Below are positions 35,592 through 47,154 of a stretch of 64,000 nt of DNA, one piece after another. Position 1 is the first letter of the stretch. Every line of letters begins with the position of its first letter. A program made the translations under genes and the position numbers. Where the stretch lies: the NCBI GenBank assembly GCA_028551475.1, contig CM052355.1, forward strand, positions 32,763,580 to 32,827,579, given 5' to 3'. The notes under the pieces are model-generated. The model was not told the origin of the DNA. It was given only the letters and a program-made list of their open reading frames with translations, and ran no database searches. Source of the stretch: Casuarina equisetifolia. Taxonomy: Eukaryota > Streptophyta > Magnoliopsida > Fagales > Casuarinaceae.

Positions 35592-38500
35592 ATGGCGGGT
35601 ATAGTCTTAAGAAGGTCTTCTTCGATAATCTCCAGGCGGGTTCTCGCCGCCTTCACCACCACCACCCCCTCTAAATTATACCTTCATCTCCACAATCCGT
35701 CTTCATCGGCATCTGACCTTCATCCCTCCAATAGCGGATTTTCTTTCTCCCATAAAGCCAGGGACTTCCATTTCCAGTCTGGAGGTTTGTTTTTCAGGTC
35801 CTCGTTGCCGTCGCAGGCCGAGTATGCTGCCGTCGACGACTACGAGGTGAACGTTGGCTCTGATGACGAGAAGTTGGAGGTCTCCAAGCTCGGGATTTCT
35901 GAGGAGATTGTGTCTGCTTTGGCCAAGAGGGGCATCACTAAGCTCTTTCCCATTCAGGTTTTATACCCAAATCTCTGCCTTTTTCTCTTCTTCTTTCTGC
36001 TTGCTACGGTCCTCTCTATATAAATATAAACAAGAAATATATCTCTTCCGCACAGTTTCTTTATTTTGTGTGCCTTTCCTAACGCATATCGTTAGTGGCT
36101 TACTCTCGTCATAATCTCCAATCATCTCTTTGACTCTGTAGCAATTACTTGTGGTGTTTTACCTTAATTTTTCTTCTGTCTAGAGGGCGGTTCTGGAACC
36201 AGCAATGCAAGGGCGTGATATGATCGGACGAGCTAGAACAGGAACGGGCAAAACTCTTGCTTTTGGAATTCCTATTATGGATAAGATCTTGCGGTTCAAT
36301 GAAAAACATGGGTTCGTTTCTTTGCTTCATTTTTGATGCCCCTAAACATCCCCCAAACAAAAAGAAGAAAAGAAAAATGCACTCGTGTTTGTGGGTTTTA
36401 AATAAGTGGCGGAATTCCTAATTTTCCCTAAATGTATACGTTTTTATAAATGTTTTCATCATGCAGTCGGGGCAGGAATCCGCTGGCGCTGGTTTTGGCG
36501 CCAACAAGGGAGCTTGCCCGCCAGGTCGAGAAGGAGTTTGCTGAGTCGGCGCCAGTCTTGGATTCGATTTGCGTTTACGGTGGTACTCCCATCTCACAAC
36601 AAATGAGGCAGCTCGACTATGGAGTTGATGTAGTTGTTGGCACACCTGGTCGCATTATTGATCTTCTGAAAAGGGGTGCTCTGAACTTGTCAGAAGTTCA
36701 GTTTGTTGTTCTTGACGAAGCTGACCAGATGCTTCAAGTCGGCTTTCAGGAAGATGTTGAGACAATCTTGGAGAGGTTACCAAAGAAGCGTCAGAGTTTG
36801 ATGTTCTCTGCAACAATGCCAGCTTGGATAAAGCAGCTTACCCGAAATTACCTAAAAGATCCACTAACAATTGATCTGGTGAGTTTGCAGCTTCATTTTA
36901 GTCTATCATCAAATTATAGCACTGACAAAGTGGCTAGTATCTGTTCTCATCGTTCTCACTGTGCCTGCTTTTAGGGTATTCTTGATGAATACAACTCTAT
37001 GCTTGCTTGTATAATTACTTTTCTTTGAGTTTGATTTGTCAGTACCTCTTACTTGGTGTCATTACAGGAGTGGGAGTTGGGGATAAAAAGTTTTGATCTC
37101 GCATGTTTTTAATTTGGTAATTGCTTTGGTGCTTGTCACTGCAGCCTGAGGTCTATAGTTATGAAAGATATGTCCAATCATGCGATCTGCATGTGTTAAA
37201 GTTTGGGAAAATTTTCTGGTCCATTATGTGTTCAGACATCTAGTGTAACTGCAGAAAGGTGGCATTTTGGATAGGGAGACAAGCTTATTAACGGCTCAAC
37301 TGTTTTGTAGGTTGGAGATTCTGATCAGAAGTTGGCTGATGGAATCTCTTTATTCTCAATTGCATCGGACATTTATGGAAAAGCTTCGATTATTGGACCT
37401 CTCATATCAGTATGATTCTAGTACTACTTTTCATTGAAAAGAATAAAAAAAGAATCCTCTCCATATGATGATTAATGTGTTTATTTATCTATTAAACTCT
37501 TTCAAGTATTCTTGTTTTAACTTAGTTTGCCATTGCTTCAATTCTAACCGTCAGATTCGTTTCTCAGGAGCATGCAAAAGGAGGAAAGTGTATTGTTTTC
37601 ACTCAAACAAAACGTGATGCTGATCGATTGGCATATGCTATGGGAAGAAGCTACAAATGTGAGGCTTTGCATGGGGATATCTCACAAAATCAGCGGGAAC
37701 GAACTCTTGCTGGTTTCAGAGATGGGCGTTTCAATATTCTGGTGGCCACTGACGTTGCTTCACGTGGGCTTGATATACCTAATGTTGATCTGGTAGGTAT
37801 TTGCTCCATAATCTTTCTTATGTAAATTCTTTTTAAATGATTATAGTCCTACTCAGTTGGAAATTGACTTTTCCTTATTGATTGACAGTCAAATAGTCTT
37901 CTCAGCTTGTGATTGATGTATTCAACAGATAACTGTTTTCTTGCGTTTTGAGGTTAAATAATTTTCAAGGACTTTGCAATTCAGTATATCCTTGATATCT
38001 ACCCTATGAGACCATGGTGCACATTGTTCTTCTGCTTGACCTGGCTAAGTTTTGAAAAAACTGATTGTAAGTTGTGTTGTTGGATTGTTGCCTGATAACA
38101 TTCCTCCCCCTTTTTTGCCAAAAGTATTTATTTTTCTGTTGATGTCTACAAAGTAAGTAGACTTTCTAATTTTTGGGCTGTTGCTTTGAAATATCATTAT
38201 AAATAAAAAGACCTTTATGATACTGTTGGATTTGTTCTTAAACAAATATGTACACTAAGTAATTGATGCGATTGTTGTTGAATTGTTGTTCCTTTTTGGA
38301 TTTGAACTGATGAATTGATGGCTTGTGCTGGTTAGAAGTGTCACGTTGTGAACCACTTATAACCTATTGTTTTGAAGAAATATGTGTATTTTTTTAGTTT
38401 TTTAGTTTATTTATTTTTATCTCTGTTCACTCTATTCCTATGCCTATGCTTAAGGTTTTCAATTCTTTACTTTGCTTCAAATACATACTTGGTGACCTTA

Positions 38501-39764
38501 GTCTTATATTGGCTGATTCATTTGGTATGTTCACGGACGTGGCTGGCTTCCTTCTCAGGTATCTCCAACTTACTTCTCTGTATTTTAATGGTGCTTCCCC
38601 AACTTCCCCCCCCAAAACAAAATGATAGAAATGGAGGGGAAGAACTTTTGTTTGTGTGCAAGCGTTTTTCTAGTGGTCCTATATGTGTAGTTGCCTAACA
38701 CTAAACTCTTCTCATGATTAGGTAATACACTATGAGCTTCCCAACAATTCGGAGATATTTGTTCATCGATCTGGCCGAACAGGTCGTGCAGGCAAGAAAG
38801 GAAGTGCTATCCTTATCTACACACAGGACCAGGCGAGGGCTGTCAAAGTTATAGAACGAGATGTTGGTTGCAGATTTAAAGAGGTTAGGATATGCTTGCA
38901 TTTAGCAGTTTAAGACCGATTTGACTGAAATATGGAAAATCTATTTTATTGTATTTTTTTTTTCTATTTTTATAAGCATGTGTTTGTGGATTTACTTGAT
39001 GAGATGAATAGAGCTAGAATGTTTTTGAGGATGCAGAGTCACACAATTAAACTTCCCTTATCCCACTGGCCAAGAATTTGGTTTTCACCTTGTTGTGGGT
39101 GTTGATAGCTATGCAAATAATATTTTTTTGTGGGTTGATTATATCCTACTATTACATTAACAGATACTATTGCTTTTCTTGTATAAGAGTTAAAACCTTC
39201 TACTTGTATGGCCTTACATCACGTTAGAAACAGAACCCTTTGTGTTGAATGCTCATGTGCATGTAGGATCTACACTTTTAAGACTGGTTTCCACCTATCC
39301 AGATGTTTTATGTTGGACTGATTGCCTGATTACTGATTGGTTATCAGCTACCCAAAATTGAGGGTGGAAGTGGGGTCATGTTAGATGACATGGCTGGTGG
39401 TGGTAGATTTGGTTCTTACGGAGGTATGAGGTCTGGTCAGTATGGTGGACCTAGCCCCGGGCGTTTTGGTTCCTTTGGTGGCCCTGGCTCACGCAAATCA
39501 GGAGGTGGTTTCTATGGCTCTGGCACCAGCCGATCAGGGAATTTTGGTGGTTCCGGGAATAGTCGATCAGGTTCTTTTAGCGATTTTGGTGGTTCAGACC
39601 GTTCTGGCGGTTTTGGGGGCTTTGGTTCAGGCCGTTCGAGTGGGTTTGGTGACACGCCATCAGGCCAAAGTAGTGGTGGCTTTGGCAATTCTCGCTCTGG
39701 TCGTTTTGGCGGCTTTGGGGATGACAGACTCAATGATGACAGCACCGGGAGAAGATCATTCTGA
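35592..39764 (+). CDS. RH53: Mitochondrial DEAD-box RNA helicase, intact copy
   Basis: Seven exons (35592-35957, 36184-36311, 36467-36878, 37311-37409, 37568-37792, 38722-38883, 39348-39764) sum to 1809 nt, 602 residues. A basic Ser/Arg-rich N-terminus ([18 protein letters not shown]) fits a mitochondrial presequence. Motifs: Q motif ending FPIQ (122), motif I ARTGTGKT (139-146), PTRELA (177-182), TPGR (224-227), DEAD (248-251), SAT (279-281), motif [10 protein letters not shown] (343-350), motif [11 protein letters not shown] (395-404), motif [10 protein letters not shown] (425-432). The last exon encodes a Gly/Ser/Arg/Phe-rich tail (465-602) with GGF, FG and RSG motifs ending TGRRSF. It matches plant RH9/RH53 (PMH1/PMH2), ATP-dependent helicases that act as RNA chaperones in splicing of mitochondrial group II introns. 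I cannot separate RH9 from RH53 with certainty. Confidence 0.95.
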
Positions 39765-41870
39765 GTCTTTGGAATGGTAAGGTTGCGACTTTTGGTCCCA
39801 AGAAAAAGTTGGAATTACAACTTTAGATTATTGTTTATTCTTTGTTTTGTTAATGCAATTTTCAGTTATGGTCCTGCCATTAACACCTAGGATACTTGCA
39901 AATGGCAGGTAAAGACATAAAAGAAGAGCTAGAGCGGAGGTGATTACCTAACCGAACGAATTTGATGAAGTGTTTGATGGGATGGGCAATTGGTTATAGG
40001 GAGTCTGCATCTACGAGAAGTAGTAATACTTATAGTTGCTGTATGGCGTAGTGTTGAGATATTTGGTTGTTTATATTCAATCTATATCACCACCACCTGA
40101 AGAGAATAATCTCATATTCTTACTAGAGGCTCATGTAACTTATTTTGAAATCGTTACTTCTCAATTTTTGCCTTATTTTTACTTTGTTATTTCCCCTTCT
40201 CTCAGTACTCAATTCTCCAGAATGCAATTTGCCTTTCGTGTAGATCCAATTATGGAACAGGGAAGTTGATTATGGAAAGTTTCAGTTCACTGAAACAAAT
40301 TGACCGTAGTATCTAACATATAAATGGTGTTTTTGTTCATTTCGGAGATGGAATCCAGCTGGAAATAGGAAAACGTAAAAGAACCTTAATAAAGGGATGT
40401 TAGCCCATTTATATTTATGATCTGTTGATGAAACATCATTGCAGATTTCTTTATTTCCATCCTTGTCTTGTCAAGGAAAGAACAGAAAGGAACAAACTGT
40501 GACAATGTAGATACCTAACTATGCTTTACATTTTAATACAAAACTTCACCCAGAACAAAAAGCAATTATCGGAGCGTGCTTCAGTTGCAGTTCCTTGATA
40601 AGCAGCTAGCTTCCTTTCATACTTCGTTCGAATGTACGAGACACTTGATCACTATTGAAGAAATCTTCAATCTCGTTATCTATCTCTGTCTCGCTCACCT
40701 CCCCCAAATTTCTCAGTCAATTCATCCTCAAAGATTGTAGCAATCGTATAAAAAACTGCAGGACAACAATTTTGGCTCCTAAAAGTAAGGTGGTGAGAAC
40801 CATTTTGATAGAAGAAATAACCAGAAGTGGAAAGGATGAAGTTTTCAGCGAGATAATTGGGGTGCCTTTCCAAATTGCTTGTGCACAAACGAGTCAAAAA
40901 AAAAACTCCAAAGCGATAATACGTTATGGCACCGAAATTATTTTAGTTTTCTTCATACTAGTATGCCAAAAGACTTGAAGCTCTTTGTATTTTCAAGTAG
41001 GTTATATGGGAGAAGCCCAATTTATAGCCCTCTACTTACCTGGAGAAATCAGAAAATACATGAGACTTGATAATTTGCTTGATATTCTTAAACTTCTCCC
41101 TAAGTTTTGTGATCTTTGGAATATCCTTATAGGCTTGAAGTGATTACACAATTGGTTTACGCCCTAAAATATATTGAAAAAAGAACTTATAAGTATATGC
41201 AACTTCATCAGTAATATTAATGTATTCCAAAAGTAGTGTTTTATAATGATGATTCTTAATTATTTTTATACCAATTTTCTTGATTCTCATAAATTGTAGC
41301 TTACACTATTAAATTAAACCCCGTAAAGTATTTCATTCCATGAATGGAATTCTTATTATATTAAGTGTGGACTATTCCTAAACCTTTACCACATCAAAAC
41401 ATACTACTTATTCCTAATAAATGTTGATATTCATACATCCTGAGATAGATCAAGAACAAAGAAATTAATTCCTGATTATTTGGTCTGTCACAAATTTATA
41501 ACAAAATCAATAGACTAATAATCATAATTTGTCCACCAAGTTAGGAGTTCAACTCCCCCCTCCACCTCCTCAGTGTGCATGCATTTATTAAAAAAAATGA
41601 AGAAAAAAATATCACAATTTCATTTCAAATTGTATAACCAAAATCTAATGTGAAGGCATTCAACAAAGGGAAAGATCATACTGCTTTCTTTGCAATCATC
41701 TCATAAAAAGGCTTTTTCCATCCCCTTCATAAAAATACAAAAAAACTAACATGAAGTATTTTCTTTGTGAATAGCTTCATAGCCATGTCGAGTCTTATTG
41801 CCTAGGTCCAATCTCCCCAATTCTTTGCTTTTGTCTTTCCTATAACCTTTTTTGTCTAACAATAAGCTTC
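39765..41870. repeat. 3' flank of the intact helicase gene, duplicated at 56384-57945
   Basis: The 3' UTR and downstream sequence (for example CTGGAGAAATCAGAAAATA and TTGTGATCTTTGGAATATCC) recur in order at 56.4-57.9 kb. Homology runs to about 41780. A further block, 41785-41862 (CGAGTCTTATTGC, CTTTTGTCTTTCCTATAAC), resumes at 59907-59960. The second copy therefore has nearly 2 kb of extra sequence, or the first has lost it. No gene is seen. Confidence 0.75.
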
Positions 41871-42317
41871 TGAATCTCTCAAATTTTCTTTCTTTTTCGT
41901 TTCCACTGAAAAAGATTACGAGAGCTTCATGGGTCTCTACATCTTCTCTTCAATTTACTCAGATTGGACCTCCAGTTGATAGATCAGGTTCTTCCTATCT
42001 CAAATCGTTCGGGTTGTAGTGGATTCCATCTTCAACCAACTTAGATTAGGCTTAGGAGCTCGTCGGGTTCGTTTGCTAGGTTGTGTGCGGGATCGGGCTG
42101 TCGAACGGGTCGCGCGATGGAGAACGGGTGGCGATCGTGGGTCGCCCACCTGGACCGTGGGTCTGGGTCACACATAGGGCTCTGGGTCGCACCTACTGTT
42201 GGGCTTGAATCGAGACTGGGTTTGTCTCATGCCTACTGGGTCTGAATAAAGTGAATCGCTCAGTTAAAACTGGGTCACACTTTGTACATGCATTGCTTCC
42301 TTGGCCCAAAAAAATCC
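41871..42317. other. Spacer with a locally GC-rich patch
   Basis: 42050-42250 is GC-rich and unlike its AT-rich surroundings, with repeated GGGTCGC/GTGGGTC words. No open frame or RNA is recognised. Confidence 0.4.
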
Positions 42318-42417
42318 CAAAATTTTGATGATTTCTTAATCTATGCATGTCATCCTAGCACAGGGGTCATGCTAATATTCTTTGTATCTTTCCTATTTAT
42401 TGGTTGTCTTTTAAGAC
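42318..42417 (-). pseudogene. Degenerate U6 snRNA copy
   Basis: The plus strand reads as a decayed reverse complement of plant U6. CATGTCATCCTAGCACAGGG and GTCATGCTAATATTCTTTGT align with U6 (complement GTGTCATCCTTGCGCAGGGG and CCATGCTAATCTTCTCTGTA). The 5' stem survives only as GTCTTTTAAGAC (42406-42417). Many differences are C-to-T or G-to-A, as expected after methylation decay. No upstream sequence element or TATA box typical of plant U6 promoters is found above 42417, so it is not expected to be transcribed. Confidence 0.75.
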
Positions 42418-42809
42418 TTATTAAAGCTTATAAGATACATTATAAGTACTTTATCTTTTCATAAGCAAAAAAATATTTTTTTTTAGGAATTAGATAAGTT
42501 ACATGGAAGAAAAATTATAAAATGTTTAAATTAATCCATCAATGGGCCTGAAATCCACTCCAAAAGATGCCTTAAGAAGATGGTACCCACCCATTTATAA
42601 ATAGCCCTAGGAACACAAATGTATCCAATGTAGAAGCACTCATACCATTTTTCAAAAAGCCTTAATAAAGATAGAAGTTATCTATTAGTACTTTCCTTTC
42701 TAATATAAAATTCTTAGTCCAATATTCTTAAAAATAAGGTGTTATTATAATTTAATGGAACTTTAAGAGCTACTAATATTTTTAAGTTTTAGCATTCTTT
42801 CGTATTTGT

Positions 42810-45170
42810 TTAATGATCAATGTGTTTATTAAATTTATCTATTAAATTCTTTGAATCCTTCATTTTGTTTTCTTCTTTGCATGGTTTAGAAACCTTTAAG
42901 TTTTATTGTTTTAACTTAGTTTGCTATTGCTTTAAATTCTAACTATCAAGTTTGTTTGTCAAGAGATGCAAAAGGAGGGAAGTGTATTATTTTCACTCAA
43001 ATAAAATGTGATCTTGATTAATTGGCATTTGCTATGGCAAGAAGCCACAAATGTAAGGCTTTACATGAGGTTGGTTTCAGAGATGGTTATTTCAATATTC
43101 TAGTGGCCATTAATATTGAAACACATGGGCTTGATATACCTAATGTTGGTCTAGTAGGTATTTGCTACATTATTCTTTCTTATATAATTCATTTTTAGTG
43201 ATTATAGTCCTACATGATTGGAAATTGACTTATATCCTATGATTATACTCCCACTAAGTTGGACATTGATTTATATCCCCTTAGCTTATGATTGATGTAT
43301 TAAAAAAGTACCTATTTTCTTGCATTTCAAGGTTAAATTCTTTCAAGTAATTTGTAATTCAGTATATCATTGATTTCTACTCTATGAGATCATGCTACAC
43401 ATTGTGCTTTTGGTTAACTTGGCTATGTTTTGAAAAAAATGATTGTAAGTTTTGTTAGATTGTTGCCTACTAACATTCCTTTCTTTTTTTTTTTTTTGCA
43501 TTATTGCTTTGAAATATCACTATTAATAAAAGGACCTGTATCATAGAGTTGGATTTGTTCTTGAACAAACATGTACATGAACTAATTGATGCAATTATTG
43601 TTGAGTTGTTGTTCCTTTTTGGATTTGAATTGGTAAATTGATGGCTTGGGTTATTTAGAAAGTGTGACATTGTGAACCATTTATCTCCTATTGTTTTGAA
43701 GAAATATGTTTTTCTTTTTTCTTTTTGATATGTGTTCACTCTATTCCTATGCCTATGATTAAGGTTTTGATTTCTTTATTTTTGATTCAAAAATACACTT
43801 AGGACCCTTAGTCTTATATTGGTTGATTTATATGCCATGCCTAGATATGTAGTTGCCTTCCTTCTTTGGAATCTTCAACTTACTTCTTTGTATTTTAATG
43901 GTGCTTCCCCCTCTTTTGCCTTTTCTACCTTCTGAGGGACAGAAAAGGAAAGGAAGAACTTTTGTTCCTATACAAGTGGTTTTTTGGTGATCTTATATCT
44001 TTAGTTGCTCAACATTAAACTCTTGTCATGATTAGGTACTACATTATGAGCTTCCCACTAGCTTGGAGATATTTGTTCATTTATTTGGCCGAACAAGTCA
44101 TGTAGGAAAGAAAGGAAGTGCTATCCTTATTTACACAGAGGACTAGGTGACAACTATTAAAGTTATAGAATGAGATGTTGGGTGTAGATTTATAAAGGTT
44201 AGGATATGCCTCCTAATTGATTTATGAGTAATATAGATTTTTTGTGTTATGTTATTATTTTATTTTCAATCTTTATAATTGTGTGTTAGTGGTTTACCTG
44301 ATGAGATGAATAAAGCTAGAATGCTTTTGAGGATGTTGTAAAAGCCTCTTGAAACTATGATTGACGTAGGTTCACACAAGTAAACTTTGCTTATCCATTG
44401 GCTAGGACTTTGGTTTTCAACTTGTTGTGGGTGTTAAGCTAACCAAATAATATATTTTCTTGAGTTGATTATGGATTTGACCATGCCCATTAAAAGTAGT
44501 GCTTATCTAGCTATGTAGTAGAGTAATTGAAAGTAGTGGGCAAGTAATTGTGTTTAGAATTCTATGATTGATATGATTCCTTAGGTTCTTGTGAACTATT
44601 TGTATGATACCATAAATGTGCATATCCAACTCAATACACACATGAGAACATATACTCTATCATAGGGAATACTCATGAGTTGCATATCTTATTGTTACAC
44701 AAACATATATTATTGCTTTTCTTGCACAAAAGTTAAATCATTCTACATGTCTAGCCTACATCACAATAAAAACAAAACCCTTAATGTTGAATGCTCATGT
44801 GCATGTAGGATCTACTGTTTAGAATTGGTCTCCATCTACTAAGATGTTTTATGTTGGACTAATTGCCTAATTTACTTATTGGCTATCAACTACCCAAAAT
44901 TGAGGGTGGAAGTGGGGTCATGTTAGATGATATGGTTGGTGGTGGTAGATTTGGCTCTGTTGGATGTATGAGGTTTGGTCAATATGGTGGACCTAGCTTT
45001 GGGCATCTATGTTCCTTTAAGGGCCTTGGCTCAGGCAAATCATGTGGTGGTTTTTATGTCTTTAACACTAACTAATATGGGAATTTTGGTAGTTTAGACC
45101 ATTCAGGTGACTTTGGGGGCTTTAGATTAAATTGTTTTGGTAGTTCTGGTTCAAATTGTTTTGGTGGTAG
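42810..45170 (+). pseudogene. Decayed partial copy of the RH53-type helicase gene
   Basis: Homology to the other two copies begins inside intron 4 and continues through exon 5 (about 42964-43156, with stops and an internal deletion after TTACATGAGG), exon 6 (about 44036-44198; motif VI decayed, GAC TAG stop) and the start of exon 7 (about 44889-45170). Exon 7 still reads [19 protein letters not shown]. Exons 1-4 are missing. The copy ends abruptly at about 45170, where it is joined to a fragment of the LHCA3 5' end. Shared intron details (TTTTGTTTTCTTCTTTGCAT at about 42860 and 49127) place it closer to the expanded copy than to the intact one. Confidence 0.88.
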
Positions 45171-45310
45171 GAAAAGGAGATGATACTAGTGCTCGGGTTT
45201 TCACATCTTGCTTCTCACTTGGTGTCTATAATGAAGTAGTGAGCATATTGCTATCTAAAGAATGAGATGTTGCATTAGGATCTCCTCTTGCTACACTGGT
45301 AGTAGCACAA
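45171..45310 (-). pseudogene. Fragment of the LHCA3 exon 1 and promoter
   Basis: 45178-45300 aligns with 34522-34665, the start of LHCA3 exon 1 and its upstream region (GTCTTGCTTCTCTCTCGGTG in LHCA3, CATCTTGCTTCTCACTTGGT here; both go on to AATGAAGTAGTGAGCA or a near match). The start codon is altered and only the 5' end is present. It marks the left end of the segment that was duplicated together with the helicase gene. Confidence 0.8.
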
Positions 45311-46770
45311 ATGGTGGTAATTCTATTGTTATGCAAATCTAAACAATTTATAACTTTGTGATGTAAAACAATATTATAATGGTTTTTATGAATTCATAAC
45401 TTACTAATGTAAAACAATTTTATATTGATTTTTGATATGCTTCTTCAACATAAAGGTTTAATTTTGAGCATACTATAATACGGTTTTCACTTTGTAAATT
45501 TTGACCTATAATCATAGAAGTGCTAAAGGTAGATTGGACTTTAATATGATATTACAAAATTTAACCTTATTATAGAAGCTAATTCGAGAAAATAGATACA
45601 TTTATTACATATAAATCACTTTACAAATCCACATCTTAATAATATAAAACAACTCTATATTGATTTATAACAATTTTTTTTATAAGCAATATCATGAACA
45701 GAAGCATTTCTATTGTAAGGCAAAGCTAAACAATTTAGAACTTTGTAATGTAAAATAATTTTATAGTGATTTTTGATTTGCTTCTTCAACACAATTCTAA
45801 CTTGAACATATTGTAGTACCATTTTCACTTTGTAAATTTTGAACTATATTCATAAAAGTGCTAGAGGAGGATTGGACTTTAATCTAATATTACAAAATTC
45901 AACCATCTCACGAAAGCTAATTTAAGAAAATAGATACATTTATTACATATAAATCAATTTATAAAGTTGTATCTTAGTAATATAAAATAACTCTATATTG
46001 ACTTATAGCAAGTTTTTTTTTTTTTTTTATAAGTTGTAGCACAAATGGTAACAATTCTATTGTTTGGCAAAGCTAAACAATTTAGAACTTTGTAATATAA
46101 GCCAATTTTATAGTTGTTTTTATAAATTCACAACTTAGTAACATAAAACAATTTTATAGAGATTTTTGAAATGCTTATTCAACACAATGGTTTAATTTTG
46201 AGCATACTATAGTACCATTTTCACTTTGTGAATTTTGACCTATATTCATAAAAGTGCTAAAGGTGGATTAGAATTTGATCTTAAATTATCACAAAAGTTA
46301 ATTCAAGAAACTAGATACATTTATTACATATAAATCACTTTATAAATTCATATCTTAATAGTATAAAAGAACTCTATATTGATTTATAACAATTTTTTAT
46401 GAGTAGTAGCATGAAAAACAACAATTCTATTGTTAGGTAGGGCTAAACAACTCATAACTTAGTAATGTGAATAATTTTGCAATGGTTTTTTTGAATTCAT
46501 AACTTAATAATATAAAACAATTTTACAATGGTTTTTGATATGCTTCTTCAACATAATGGTTTAATTTTCAGCATCCGACAACTTTCATATTGTGAATTTT
46601 GATTTATATTCCTAAGAGTGTTAAAGGAGGATTGGATTTGATATGATATTACAAAATTTAACTTTCTTACAAAAGCTAATTTAGGAAAATGAATACATAT
46701 ATTACATATAAACTACTCAATAAATTTGTCTCTTAATAATGTAAAATAACTCTGCATTGCCCTAAGTAAT
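45311..46770. repeat. Four tandem copies of an AT-rich repeat of about 350-390 bp
   Basis: The landmark TTCTATTGTT..GCAAA occurs at about 45321, 45708, 46055 and 46425, giving spacings of about 387, 347 and 370 bp. Each unit shares GCTAAACAATTTAGAACTTT, TTTTTGATATGCTTCTTCAA, TTTTGACCTATATTCATAAA and TAGATACATTTATTACATAT in that order. The same unit occurs once at 34965-35190. No coding potential is seen. Confidence 0.85.
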
Positions 46771-46799
46771 TGGCTCCTATGTGAAGAACCTCCGAAGTT

Positions 46800-47154
46800 C
46801 TTTTTAGCATTCACTTGAGTAGCTATTGTGGCGAATGTTAAAGAACTTGATCAGGTCGAATCCAGCAGCAATTTGGTTGGGTCTCCAGGATTCCAGCACA
46901 GGGCTTAGGGTTGGAAATTCCGTGGTCCTAGGTTTTTTTACGATGATGGGGCTGAACTCAAACGAAGCCTTGACAGCATTTGGGCTTCGGCTTGAGCAAA
47001 CTCATGTTATCACATGTGCAAGAGGGCAGCATACCATGGATCCCGTCAATGTCTTGCGAGACTCTTCGGCGTCACGCACCCAAAAACCCGAGTGCATAAA
47101 ACCCTGACTCCCCAGCCTTCAATATATGTCCATCTTCGGTGAAGCACCGAGGCA
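46800..47154 (+). promoter_or_regulatory. Duplicated upstream region of the expanded helicase copy
   Basis: It aligns with 35205-35591 and so carries the presumed promoter and leader of the helicase gene. The (CT)n tract is missing. Short open frames here are by-products of the duplication. Confidence 0.7.

Noticed and set aside
46826-47107. 93-codon frame upstream of the expanded helicase
   Set aside because: It is the duplicated helicase promoter region; the equivalent frame is not kept at 35205-35591.
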